NCBI RefSeq assembly: GCF_005405925.1
Contig: NZ_BJHV01000001.1
Location: forward strand, 2,480,001 to 2,544,000
DNA: 64,000 bases
Origin: Streptomyces antimycoticus
GTDB taxonomy: Bacteria; Actinomycetota; Actinomycetes; Streptomycetales; Streptomycetaceae
Reading direction: 5' to 3'
Shown: in pieces, positions 19,518-28,497 of the stretch
Numbering within the stretch: position 1 is the stretch's first letter
Layout: each line of letters begins with the position of its first letter
Notes under the pieces: generated by a model
Seen by the model: the letters and a program-made list of their open reading frames with translations, nothing else
What the model was told of the DNA's origin: nothing
The model's database searches: none
Translations under genes and position numbers: made by a program

Positions 19518-20393
19518 ATGGATGTATTGATTGCCGGCGCGACAGGTGCTGTCGGCCGGGTCCTCGTGCCGTTGCTGCTGGACGCGGGACACCAGGTCAC
19601 AGCCATTTCACGCAATTCCGCCGGACTCGAGCGCATACGCCGCCTGGGGGCATCAGCCGTTCCGGCAGATGCCTTCGACCCGGCCGGCCTGCGAGAAGCG
19701 GTCTCCGCCGCGGCGCCCGACGCAGTGATCCATCAGCTCACCGCGCTCGCGGACGCGGACGCGGAAGCCACCAACCGGCTGCGGCGCGAAGGAACGCGCA
19801 ATCTGGTGGACGCGGCCAAGGCCGCCGGAGTGCGCCGGATCGTCGCCCAGTCGATCTCCTGGGCGTACACGCCAGGTGACGATCCGGCTGATGAGACCGT
19901 CCCGCTCGACACCGGGGCGGACCAGCCGCGACGAGGGATGGTGGACGGCATCCAGGCGCTGGAGGACACGGCGGCCGAGATCGAGACAGCCGTGGCGCTG
20001 CGGTACGGCATCCTCTACGGCCCCGGCACCTGGTATGCGCCAGGCGGTGCCGTAGCTGCAGCGCTTGCCGGCGACCCCGCCGCGCGTCTCCTCGCGTACC
20101 TGAAAGCGGATCTTTCGGTGACGTCGTTCGTCCATGTCGCCGATGCGGCGCGGGCGGCGGTCGCCGCCCTGGACTGGCCGGCGGGACCGGTTAACATCGT
20201 GGACGACGAGCCTGCGCCAGGACGCCAGTGGCTGCCCGTGCTCGCCGACGCCCTGGGGGTACCCGCACCCCAAGCCGCGGCAGGGCGCCAGGACTGGGCG
20301 CGGGGCGCGTCCAACCGGACAGCCCACTCCCGAGGGTGGCACCCGGAACAGTCGACGTGGCGTGAGGGATTCCTCCACGCGCAACACGGATGA
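19518..20393 (+). CDS. NAD(P)-binding epimerase/reductase (paralogue 2)
   Basis: A 291-residue extended SDR with GATGAVGR at residues 7-14, then RREGTRNLVDAAKAAGVRRI and LRYGILYGPGTWY. It is homologous end to end with the gene at 10515. The ATG at 19518 has aaggagagg upstream and is preferred to the earlier in-frame start. It closes the gene cassette just before IS1380 copy 2. The substrate is unknown. Confidence 0.75.
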   Translation: MDVLIAGATGAVGRVLVPLLLDAGHQVTAISRNSAGLERIRRLGASAVPADAFDPAGLREAVSAAAPDAVIHQLTALADADAEATNRLRREGTRNLVDAAKAAGVRRIVAQSISWAYTPGDDPADETVPLDTGADQPRRGMVDGIQALEDTAAEIETAVALRYGILYGPGTWYAPGGAVAAALAGDPAARLLAYLKADLSVTSFVHVADAARAAVAALDWPAGPVNIVDDEPAPGRQWLPVLADALGVPAPQAAAGRQDWARGASNRTAHSRGWHPEQSTWREGFLHAQHG

Positions 20394-20553
20394 CCGGGTT
20401 CACCACCTCCCGCCCGAAGGCGTGCCGCATCAGCCAACCCTCGCCCTGTTTACGAGGAGGGCGTGCTCCTTGATCGTCACGCTTGGCTGCGGGGCAGAGG
20501 CCGCCGCCGCAACGGATCGGTCGTCGCAATGGAGCATCAGGCATGGGTCGGGT

Positions 20554-22210
20554 TAGCTTCGGGCTTTCACGGGGTGGTCTGTCCGAGTCTTGATCACAAA
20601 CGCGAGAAGTGCTCCTGACCTGCAATGATAGGACTTGTCGAGGGTCCAGATCGTGCGTGGAAAGAAGCACTTCTCAGGTGAAGAAGCGTATCGGGTCGTA
20701 CCCGTGTGTCCGCGTTGAGGGCAGCGGTCGTGGAGTGGTCTCGCAGGCCGGGGCTGTGCTGTTGGTGGGGACGGTCCGTAAGACGGGCCTGGATACTGCG
20801 ATATCGACGGCTCTGTCGCCCTGACGTAAGCCACGGGCGGTGCATGATCCCGGCAAGATCCTGCTGGATGTGGCGCTCGCTGTCGCCCTGGGCGGGGACT
20901 GCCTGGCCGACGTCGGCATGCTGCGGGCCGAGCCTGCGCTGTTCGGGCCGGTGGCCTCGGACCCGACGGTCTCCCGGCTGATCGACACCCTCGCCGACGG
21001 CGGGCAAAAAGCGTTGAACGCGATCCGAAGCGCCCGGTCCCACGTGCGCCGGCACGTATGGAAACTGGCCGGGCAGGACGCGACCGGTTCTGTGACCGTG
21101 GACCTGGACGGCGTCCTGGTGATCGCGCACTCCGACAAGGAAGACACGGCTGCGACCTGGAAGAAGACCTTCGGCCATCACCCGCTGATGGGCTTCGTCG
21201 ACCACGGCATTGGCGGGTCCGGCGAGCCGGTGGCCGGCCTGCTGCGACCGGGCAACGCGGGCAGCAACACCGCCGCCGATCACATCACCGCCGCCCAACT
21301 GGCCCTGGCCCAGCTGCCCACGTCCTACCGGCGCGGGCGCTCGACGTTGATCCGCACCGACTCCGCTGGCGGCACCCACGAGTTCGTGACCTGGCTGGCC
21401 CAACGCGGCCGGTGGCTGTCGTATTCGGTCGGCATGACCATCACCGCAGCAATCCACCAAGCCGTACTCAAAGTGCCAAGCGCGGCATGGACGCCGGCTG
21501 TCGAGCCCGACCGGCAGATCCGCGACGGGGCCTGGGTCGCCGAACTCACCGGCAGCATGCTCGACGGCTGGCCCAAGGGCATGCGGCTGGTCGTCCGAAA
21601 GGAACGACCGCACCTCGGTGCCCAGCTGAGGATCACCGACGCCGACGGAATGCGGATCACCTGCTTCGCCACCAACACCACCGGCAGGCCCGTCGCCGAA
21701 CTCGAACTCCGCCACCGCCTGCGGGCCAGGGCCGAGGACCGCATCCGGGCTGCCCGCGCGACCGGCCTGCGCAACCTGCCCCTGCACGACACCGCACAAA
21801 ACAGGGTCTGGCTGGAGATCGTCCAGATCGCGCTGGACCTGCTGGCCTGGATGCCGATGCTCGCACTGCAGGGGAAGGCCCGGCTCTGGGAACCCCGCCG
21901 CCTACGGCTCCGCCTGCTCGGCGCAGCCGGCCAACTCGTCACCGCCGGCCGCCGTCAGATCCTCCGCCTCGCCCGCCACTGGCCCTGGACTCACCTCCTC
22001 ACCAGCGCCCTCGAACGGCTCGACCAACTGCCCAATCCCGGCTGACCAGCTGCTTTCCCGTCCCTGCGAGCACCAGCACCGTGTCCGGACCAGTGGAACC
22101 CGGCGCCCACCCGACGCGACAGCCGGGCCGCAGCCCTACCCGCAACCAGCCACGGAACGCGAAACAGTCCACCGGTTCCATTGGCAGACCGTCACGAAAG
22201 ATCGAGGCTA
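20554..22210 (+). mobile_element. IS1380-family insertion sequence, copy 2
   Basis: The left end is tagcttcgggctttcac (from 20554). The right end (ending at 22210) read on the minus strand is tagcctcgatctttcgtgac. It has the same orientation as copy 1 at 8524-10182, and the flanking ends are recognisably the same. It forms the right boundary of the possible composite transposon. Confidence 0.75.
20678..22045 (+). pseudogene. IS1380-family transposase with internal stop (copy 2)
   Basis: From the GTG at 20678 the frame reads VKKRIGSYPCVRVEGSG to ISTALSP, then a TGA at 20822-20824 where copy 1 has TGG (Trp). After the stop the same frame continues unbroken to 22045 and carries the DDE core: DLDGVLVIAHS, GNAGSNTAADHITAAQL, IRTDSAGGTHEFV and DLLAWMPMLAL. 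This is a single nonsense change, not a homopolymer slip. Translation restart at the ATG at 20840 would give 401 residues lacking the N-terminal about 50, so residual activity cannot be ruled out. Confidence 0.8.
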
Positions 22211-22257
22211 GTGAAACTCCGAGCGCCTGACGATCCAGCGGTCCTATCGTCTCGGCT

Positions 22258-23166
22258 ATGGATTCAGAGCAGTTGAAAGGTTCATCCCACAGATGGATCA
22301 GTGCCGCACTGGCGGCCTTCGTCGAGGGCCCCGAGAGCTACGACTTCGCCGTTCACCACGCTGGAGTGGCTACGGAACACCTGCTCAAGGCATACCTCGC
22401 CACGCTTCATCCAGCTCTGATTGTCGACGGTCGGCACTTCGACTCGTTGCTCCATGCCACAGGTCTGGGTTCCCACGCAGGCCCGCTGACCAAGGTCAAG
22501 ACCATCGGCCTTGTTGAGGCCCATGAGCGAGTGGTCAAGCTCCTTCCCAGAAAGATCCCGATCGACAGGAAGGCTCTTGAGCCCCTGGCGGATGCCCGCA
22601 ATGGAGTTGCCCACAGCGCGATACACGACTCCTCGCAAGCCGAAGCAGTGTTCACGGTCTGTCTGCGCTTGGTCGACCCGGTTCTCGAAGAACTGAAAGT
22701 TGATCCGAAGAGCTACTGGGGCCCCTATCTGGTTCTGCACAACAAGCTGGTCGATGAACAGGTCCGACAGGAACGCGTCGCGGCAGAAGCCCTACTGGTC
22801 AAGGCTCGCTCAGTGTTTGAACAGCGCTTCGGACACATGTCACGCAAAGAGCGTGAGGTGGTTCTGGCCGCAATCACCAGTCAGCCGATGATCACCATGA
22901 GTAAGGAAGTGCCAACAGAGTGCCCTGCCTGCGGTTCTCAGGGGTGGGTAGCTGGCGAGGTGAGCGTCCAGGGCTTCGCCGAACACGCCAGTGTCTACCT
23001 CGTCCCTTATGCGTTCCACTGCGCGGCATGTGACCTCGAAATCGGGACCAACATGCTCAGACACTTCGGTGACCTGGATTACGACATACACCTCTTGGAC
23101 GAGGACCCTTACGACTACCTCAGCGACGAACCGCCGGTGGACGAAGACTTCTACAGAGGCCGATGA
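22258..23166 (+). CDS. HEPN-like protein with C-terminal zinc ribbon
   Basis: A 302-residue soluble protein. The N-terminal half is helical and contains RNGVAH at residues 114-119, which fits the R-x4-H ribonuclease motif of HEPN domains, preceded by a segment (about 14-60) with the look of a HEPN helix pair. The C-terminal part has CPACG (222-226) and CAACD (255-259), a probable zinc ribbon, followed by a strongly acidic tail. HEPN proteins are often toxin or phage-defence RNases. I recognise no named family, so function is inferred from the motif and the island setting only. The ATG at 22258 lies 47 bases after IS1380 copy 2. Confidence 0.5.
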   Translation: MDSEQLKGSSHRWISAALAAFVEGPESYDFAVHHAGVATEHLLKAYLATLHPALIVDGRHFDSLLHATGLGSHAGPLTKVKTIGLVEAHERVVKLLPRKIPIDRKALEPLADARNGVAHSAIHDSSQAEAVFTVCLRLVDPVLEELKVDPKSYWGPYLVLHNKLVDEQVRQERVAAEALLVKARSVFEQRFGHMSRKEREVVLAAITSQPMITMSKEVPTECPACGSQGWVAGEVSVQGFAEHASVYLVPYAFHCAACDLEIGTNMLRHFGDLDYDIHLLDEDPYDYLSDEPPVDEDFYRGR

Positions 23167-23315
23167 GTCAGCTCGCCCAACGGCATTCCGCAGGTTCTGT
23201 AAGCCGCAGCTACCAATTAACCGCGCCAGGGCCGCCGCGAAAGCGGCTCTCCTTCAGGGGCAACGCCGCCAATCAGCGTGCTGGCCTGGTGTGCGGACCA
23301 CTCATGCACAGCCAA

Positions 23316-24500
23316 CTACTCCTGGTCGCGCCGTCGAACAGTTTCGCTGATCCGAATCCATAGAGTGCGCGAGGCAACCGCGAGGGAGCTGCCGGCGACC
23401 GTGACCATGCTCAGCATTCCCAGCAGGGCGGCGACACGAACGGCAAGACCGTGCACTCCCACGTCGAGAAAGCCGCCAGTGGACGCGATTCCGAAGGATA
23501 GAAGGAAGACGTCAACCAAGTGCGGCTGTTGGCCTACCACGACGGACGGAGCGTTCCCTCGAGCAAAGAATCCGTAGAAGATCGCGAATCCGATAATCAG
23601 AAGTGCTGGACCAATTCCGAGCAGCGTCCGCGAGATACTGGCACCCTGCCGCCGCGCGAACGAAAGGGTGCCAACCACGATGGCGAACGCTGCGGCAGCC
23701 GCGGCGACGAGCCAACCGATCGTCACGGGCGCGATCGACAGCACGATGGCGATCACCGCAAGCGCAAGACTTCCACCACCCCAATAAAGAGCGGAGCCTG
23801 GTGGCCACGTGTCGATGACTCGCCGAGAAGTCCGAAGCCCCTCTGGAGCACCGAGCAGAGCTCGAATGCCTTCGAGAACCAGCGGGTCAGGGCCGCCGAT
23901 CCGACAAGACCCGCTCTCAGGCATCGCCGTTTCTAGCCCCAACGGGTCCGGCGTTGTTCGCCCCAGCCGGGCATTGCGATCGATCAGGGCGTAGTAGGCG
24001 AGGTGATGCAGGCGATCAGGATGGCGGCCCACCGCCGCGACGGGGCGGCATACGGGAAATGTCACGATACACGCCTCGGCGCTGCATGACGGGTACTGGA
24101 AGATGTGATCCTCCTTCGTCAACCAAATGTCCCATAGCCCGCAATTGAGATACACGCAGTTATGCCGTTCGCACTCATCCGCTTCCGCCAAACGGCGTGC
24201 CGCCGAGGTGATTTCCCGACCAAATTCTGCAAGGATCTCCTCCGTCTCACGGCGTACCGCCTGGACGAGGTGAATGGTGACTTGCTGCGGGTCGAGGATG
24301 CGTTCGGTAGCGCAAACCGCCACCGTCAGCCGACCGGCCGCGATCTTCTCGGCCACTGCCCCCGTCTGAAGACCGGACTGAGCTTCACGCAGGACACGAA
24401 GTCGGGCGTCTCTAATCTGCTCGCGTGTCCAGTGCATATCCTTTCGCGGCGCGAGCAACTCGACCGAGAAGGTGCGTTCGACTCGAAGTTCCAGCATCAT
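23316..24500 (-). CDS. Membrane protein with Cys-rich soluble N-terminal domain, function unknown
   Basis: About 394 residues from the ATG at 24500 (MMLELRVERTFSVELL). The N-terminal about 200 residues are soluble, with a helical stretch and a Cys cluster (CERHNCVYLNCG, then YPSC). The C-terminal part has four hydrophobic segments (around ALAVIAIVLSIAPVTIGWL, AFAIVVGTLSFA, LGIGPALLIIGFAIFYGFF and VAALLGMLSMVTVAG). The open frame extends 100 codons further upstream, but that part encodes a recombinase-family tail, so the longer frame is a chance fusion. I know no family for it. The C-terminal end is basic. Confidence 0.5.
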   Translation of the reverse strand: MMLELRVERTFSVELLAPRKDMHWTREQIRDARLRVLREAQSGLQTGAVAEKIAAGRLTVAVCATERILDPQQVTIHLVQAVRRETEEILAEFGREITSAARRLAEADECERHNCVYLNCGLWDIWLTKEDHIFQYPSCSAEACIVTFPVCRPVAAVGRHPDRLHHLAYYALIDRNARLGRTTPDPLGLETAMPESGSCRIGGPDPLVLEGIRALLGAPEGLRTSRRVIDTWPPGSALYWGGGSLALAVIAIVLSIAPVTIGWLVAAAAAAFAIVVGTLSFARRQGASISRTLLGIGPALLIIGFAIFYGFFARGNAPSVVVGQQPHLVDVFLLSFGIASTGGFLDVGVHGLAVRVAALLGMLSMVTVAGSSLAVASRTLWIRISETVRRRDQE

Positions 24501-24614
24501 CCCAGTGTCGTGAATGCTGGCGGGAAGATGCAGGTGAACGCGCCGAAGCAACCAACCCGGTACTGGTGAGCTCTCCAATGCAGCTTCGTCAGTTCGTCGG
24601 GGTATCCAGCTAGA

Positions 24615-25078
24615 TAGTGACCGTAGGTGATCCCCGGCGGCGTACCGGCTCCAGGTTCCGCCCCGCCCTGGACGGCGAGCTTGGCCGTGGTGACCTGGTG
24701 GTAGCCGAGGGCGTCGGCGACGACCGGGCATCTCCAGGACGTGCTGGCGGATAGCCGCCGCGCGGCTGGCGGTGGTCGGGATGCCGATGTCGTTGATCAA
24801 TTAGGAGAGGGTGCGGGGGTTCATCGGTTGTCCGGCCTGGCGGCCAGGGAAGAGCCAGCGGGAGTCGCGGTTCGTGGCGGTGGTCATGTTGTCGCGGCTG
24901 CTGGCCCAGGCCAGCAGCAGGTGTGCGAGGGGGCAGTGACCGGTGAGGGCGGCTCGCCGAGTCGGAGGAGCGCTGGATTGCCGTGGATCACGCCATCTAC
25001 GGTCAGCCGCGTGACGCAGGTGAGCGGCTGCGCGTAGCGCGTGACGGGTCGGTGCGACCCCCATTCCGCAAGTCCCAA
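24615..25078 (-). pseudogene. Tyrosine-recombinase-like protein, decayed C-terminal half
   Basis: Minus-strand pieces in several frames add up to the C-terminal half of the family seen at 7010: YAQPLTCVTRLTVDGVIH, LRLGEPPSPV, HLLLAWASSRDNMTTATNRD with SRWLFPGRQAGQPMNPRTLS, a TAA stop (about 24818), then LINDIGIPTTASRAAAIRQH and GTWSRYAAGDH. Besides frame changes there is a true in-frame stop and a small deletion in the region that normally reads MPAPVVADALGYH. It abuts the broken Ku gene, so the two were probably joined by a deletion. Confidence 0.65.
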
Positions 25079-25089
25079 TAGCCGGACTT

Positions 25090-25569
25090 ACCGATAGCGT
25101 CGCCGACGACCCTGAGCGCGCCGAGGCGCTCGCGTCCGTGGAAGGCGAACTTCGCCACGGCCACCTTGTCGCTCCTTTTGAGCGCCTCGCGCAGCAGTAC
25201 ATACGGTTTGGTGGCGACGACCCCGTCTCGCTCGAGGTAGTAGGGCTTGCCGTAGCGAATGGCGTCGAGCCGCTCCTCGGGCACGAAGGCCTGCACATCG
25301 ATCGCCTTCGCGGTCGGCAGGGGCAGTTGGTCGAGGTCTTCGTCGGTGATGGGGACGAGCTGGTCGCGCGAGACCTCGTAGGCGCGGCCGATCTCTTCTG
25401 GGGCGAGTTCGCGGTCTTCGATCTCGCACACCTTGCGGTTTCGGACGAGGCCGTGGTCGGGCATGTGGATCTGCCGGAACCGGATCGAATGATCTTCGGT
25501 TGCCGAATACATCTTGATCGGAATCGTCACCAGACCAAACGACACCGCACCGCTCCAAACGGGGCGCAT
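25090..25569 (-). pseudogene. ku: Ku protein gene, 3'-truncated
   Basis: The first about 160 residues of bacterial Ku, the DNA-end-binding protein of non-homologous end joining. It starts MRPVWSGAVSFGLVTIPIK at the ATG at 25569, with RQIHMPDHGLVRNRKVCE, KAIDVQAFVPEERLDAIRY and AKFAFHGRERLGALRV. Family members continue for another about 100-150 residues, but here the match ends at GDAI (about 25090) and the frame runs into recombinase remnant. Both the end of the beta-barrel core and the C-terminal region are missing. Streptomyces often carry several ku genes, so losing this one need not affect the cell. Confidence 0.8.
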
Positions 25570-25672
25570 GGCTACCTCCACAGGCACCCCCCTGGGGTCT
25601 CCCAGCGTATGCGAGGTATGGCGGTGATGCCCTGGTCAGCCCGCACCCCTGTATTCGAACTAGAATCGAACG

Positions 25673-26146
25673 GTGGGTGTTGAGGAGGAGTGGCGGTCGA
25701 AGGCCGGGCCATGGGCCAGGGCGACGATGCCGGACGGTCAGGAACTGGACGTCGTGGTCACTGCCCGCCATCGATCGAGGGACGGCCGCTGGTGGTATGA
25801 GTGCGAGGCCATCCTCCCCGCGCGGCACGAAGCGGCTGATGGCACCACGAAGATGATGGGAGCCCCCACCCCGATCAGCGTCGACTCCGAGCGGATCGCC
25901 AAAATCCCGGGCGAGGACTACTCGCTCCTGCCGACGGACGGGGCGATCGCGGGTCGCCAGTGGGTGATCGAGCGACTCCACCAGTACACCGAGGATGCCC
26001 CCTCCCGCCGCCTTCACCGCCGCGACTGCTGGCAGGTCCGCAACGAGCACACACTCATTCCCACCCGCGAAGCGGCCGAGAGTCAGGCCCATCCGGACAT
26101 CGCGATATGCGACATCTGCCGCCCGGACAAGGCGCTGCCACGCTAA
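25673..26146 (+). CDS. DUF6233-like hypothetical protein
   Basis: A 157-residue soluble protein starting at a GTG at 25673. The C-terminal part (RLHRRDCWQVRNEHTLIPT, then PDIAICDICRPDKALPR) resembles a Streptomyces-specific family of unknown function that I associate with DUF6233. It has conserved His/Cys residues that could bind metal. The middle contains a Trp-rich WWYECEA segment. Its last four bases overlap the convergent gene at 26143. Confidence 0.5.
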   Translation: MGVEEEWRSKAGPWARATMPDGQELDVVVTARHRSRDGRWWYECEAILPARHEAADGTTKMMGAPTPISVDSERIAKIPGEDYSLLPTDGAIAGRQWVIERLHQYTEDAPSRRLHRRDCWQVRNEHTLIPTREAAESQAHPDIAICDICRPDKALPR

Positions 26147-26385
26147 GCCCCAGCAGTCTCCTCTGATTGCCGTGCGGCCTTCTTCACCGCCCGCCCCACC
26201 TCGAACCTGTTCAACCCGGCCGATGTGGCGTGTCTGGTCACCGCCGCCTGCACCCGCTCGGCCGCTACGCGCCACTGCTCCCAGCGGGCCCGATGCTCGT
26301 CGCCGTCGAGCCCGGCGAGCCCCGCGTACGCAGCATCTGCGGATTTTTGCAGGTCAATCAACTCATCGGTCGTCAGATCAGACAT
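26143..26385 (-). CDS. Small helical hypothetical protein
   Basis: 80 residues from the ATG at 26385 (MSDLTTDELIDLQKSADAAY). It is rich in Ala and charged residues, with an amphipathic helical pattern throughout and a basic patch near the end (VGRAVKKAARQ). No family is recognised. It is convergent with the DUF6233-like gene, overlapping by four bases. Similar small proteins are common in Streptomyces plasmids and islands. Confidence 0.45.
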   Translation of the reverse strand: MSDLTTDELIDLQKSADAAYAGLAGLDGDEHRARWEQWRVAAERVQAAVTRHATSAGLNRFEVGRAVKKAARQSEETAGA

Positions 26386-26916
26386 GTGCGCGATTCTATG
26401 TGTACAGGGCAATGGACGGCTCGGTCCTCCGTAGGCGCGGCGTCGCGGCAGGGCCGGGGCCGGAAAGTCGCGCGGTCGAGGCCCGCGGCGGGAACCCGGG
26501 TTGGGGTCGAGGGTGGACCGCGGCGGCGGCTGACGGGGCTCGATCGGCGGTTCGGGCGGGCGCGTTACGGCGGCGACGTGGCCGGGCGTGCCGTTCCGCG
26601 GGGCGGTGGCCGCCGCGATTCACCCGCACGAGGGGTATCAGGGGGCGCGCGCCACTTCGTACGCGCCCCTTCAAACTGTGACGTGCAACACGACGGTGGC
26701 TGCGAGTGAGAGCTCCCGACGAGCCCTCGCGCGGGTAAACGCTCAGCTCATCGACGGTTACTTAGCGGTATCGAATATCACCTTCCGCATTCGTAGTGCT
26801 TCGCGTAGTGATTTTCCTTGGGTCGCTCATGCGTCTCTACGCGTCAATACGACTTAGGTGGTGTCCAGGCCCCTCCGGCCTGCGGCACCCGCGTACCCGG
26901 ATGCCGCACCCCCGCC
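26386..26916. other. Gene-free stretch before the sigma-like regulator
   Basis: No supported gene lies in these about 530 bases. The first half is extremely G+C-rich. The part from about 26740 to 26860 is AT-richer than its surroundings (for example tatcgaatatcacc and gtgattttccttgggtcg) and is the likely promoter region of the downstream operon. Confidence 0.45.
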
Positions 26917-27483
26917 ATGTCTTCAAAGAAGAGGACCTTCGTGACCGCAAACGACGACCTGTTCGAGGACGACAGCCCGTCGCTCGGGGCACCCCACGCA
27001 CTCCCCTTGGAGTTTGAGGCGCACTACATCACCAACCAGGAGGCGTACCACCAGTACGCGCTGGTCCACCTGAAGACCTTCGAGGCCGCCGAGCAAGCTG
27101 TGCACCGGGCCTTCATCGAGATCCTGCGGCACTGGAACGCCCTGCTGACGGAGAGCAATCTCCAACAGCAGACCTGGGCCATCGTGCGGCGGGTCGTCAT
27201 ATCCCAGGCTCTGCTCGACGCGCAGGCCCGGCTCACCACCAGCGACCACCCGGTCCACAAGGCGCTCGCCAAACTGCCGCCCAAGCAGTTCGACGCCGTC
27301 GTGCTGCGCGGCTGGATGAACAAGAGCGCCGAGGACATCGCCTGGTACATGGGCATCACCCCCAGCACCGTCGACTACCACTGCCGCAAGGCCCGCGAGC
27401 GCCTGGCCCCGGCACTGGGCAGGACCAGCAGGACGAAGAGGCCCGGCACGACCACACGCAAGACCAAGAACCAGGGGGAGTAG
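26917..27483 (+). CDS. Sigma-70 region 4-like regulator
   Basis: 188 residues from the ATG at 26917; a GTG at 26941 is an alternative. The C-terminal domain (AKLPPKQFDAVVLRGWMNKS, AEDIAWYMGITPSTVDYHCR, KARERLAP) is the helix-turn-helix of sigma region 4. The N-terminal part (HYITNQEAYHQYALVHLKTF) corresponds loosely to an ECF-like helical region but lacks a clear sigma region 2 promoter-melting motif, so it may be an atypical ECF factor or a sigma-like activator. The next gene starts 3 bases after its stop, so they form an operon. Confidence 0.6.
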   Translation: MSSKKRTFVTANDDLFEDDSPSLGAPHALPLEFEAHYITNQEAYHQYALVHLKTFEAAEQAVHRAFIEILRHWNALLTESNLQQQTWAIVRRVVISQALLDAQARLTTSDHPVHKALAKLPPKQFDAVVLRGWMNKSAEDIAWYMGITPSTVDYHCRKARERLAPALGRTSRTKRPGTTTRKTKNQGE

Positions 27484-27486
27484 CCC

Positions 27487-28179
27487 ATGACCACGATTGA
27501 CCAACTGCTTGCCGACGCGGCTCCGTCTGTCCGCGAGCACCACTTCGACGTGGCCGCGGGCCTCCGGCGCCTGGCGCGGGAGGCCGGCTACGTCCTCCCC
27601 GGCCTGGAGACACAGCGGGCGCCGGAGGCCGGGCAGCGGCTGAAGGCCGTCGCCCGCTGGTGGCTCACTAGCCCCCAGGCCGCCGCCCACGTCGACCAGC
27701 TCGTCACCGAGCTGGACGAGAACGCCCCCTCCCCTCTCCTTAACGGCGCCGCGCCGGTGGACGTCCACGGCGTCCAGGTCTTCGCCTGCCTGCTCCACCT
27801 CACCGGCCATCCCGAAAGCGCTCAGTTCTGGTGGGAACTGGCCGCCAGCGCGGACGTCCGCGGCGCGGCCTACTGCCTCCACCTGCACCACCTCAGCCGT
27901 GGCGAGGAACGCGAAGCAGCCCACTGGCTGCTGCAGGCAAAACGGGAACGCGACCAGGACGCCGGGGACGACGGAAACTCCGAGGACATCGACGTCCTGG
28001 ACGACCGGTTCTTCAAGACCTTCGAGCACTACGTCCGTCACCACGACGCCGCCACCACGGCCCCGACCGCCGACCTCGACGCGGAAGTCGACCGCCTCGC
28101 ACGCGAAGACGACGGCCTCGTCGGCCGCCCCGACCAGCAGCTCGCCGAGCGCCTCCACGCCTTCGCCAGCCGCCACTGA
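27487..28179 (+). CDS. Hypothetical protein co-transcribed with the sigma-like regulator
   Basis: A 230-residue soluble, mostly helical, acidic protein. AAHWLLQAKRERDQDAG and the preceding HLTGHPESAQFWWELAASAD resemble a tetratricopeptide-like helical array. The Arg/His-poor acidic C-terminus contains DADLDAEVDRL-type segments. There is no known family. It starts 3 bases after the regulator stop, with ggggag as ribosome-binding site. Such partners often bind or modulate the sigma-like protein, but there is no direct evidence here. Confidence 0.5.
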   Translation: MTTIDQLLADAAPSVREHHFDVAAGLRRLAREAGYVLPGLETQRAPEAGQRLKAVARWWLTSPQAAAHVDQLVTELDENAPSPLLNGAAPVDVHGVQVFACLLHLTGHPESAQFWWELAASADVRGAAYCLHLHHLSRGEEREAAHWLLQAKRERDQDAGDDGNSEDIDVLDDRFFKTFEHYVRHHDAATTAPTADLDAEVDRLAREDDGLVGRPDQQLAERLHAFASRH

Positions 28180-28288
28180 CACGCCCCAAAAAGCGCAAGG
28201 AGCCCGGCCCCGACCCCCGGTTCCGAGGCCAACGGATCGGACAGGCCCCTCGCGACGATGCACCCCCGCAGAGAGAGGAACACCTCCC

Positions 28289-28474
28289 GTGAACAATAGC
28301 CTCAATACCGAACTATCGGTAAGTAAACGGCGAATCAGCCGACTACGGTCCTGGTTCGCCCGACGCCGACGCACCATCGCCGCCCACATGCTGCACGGCG
28401 CCTGCTACGGCCTCGGCACCGGCGCCGTCGGCCTCGGCTTCTGGTGGATCGAATGGTGGGCCGAGCACCACTAA
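28289..28474 (+). CDS. Small single-span membrane protein
   Basis: 61 residues from a GTG at 28289, with gagaggaa as ribosome-binding site. The N-terminal 30 residues are strongly basic (KRRISRLRSWFARRRR). They are followed by one hydrophobic span (MLHGACYGLGTGAVGLGFWW) and a short tail IEWWAEHH. The topology would be N-in. It lies 109 bases after the sigma partner gene in the same direction and may belong to that operon. Confidence 0.5.
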   Translation: MNNSLNTELSVSKRRISRLRSWFARRRRTIAAHMLHGACYGLGTGAVGLGFWWIEWWAEHH

Positions 28475-28497
28475 CCGACCACCTCCAACGACCCTCG

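Noticed and set aside
23316..24800. A 494-residue fusion of recombinase tail and membrane protein
   Set aside because: The first about 100 codons are remnants of the recombinase family read in passing; the membrane protein has its own ATG at 24500.
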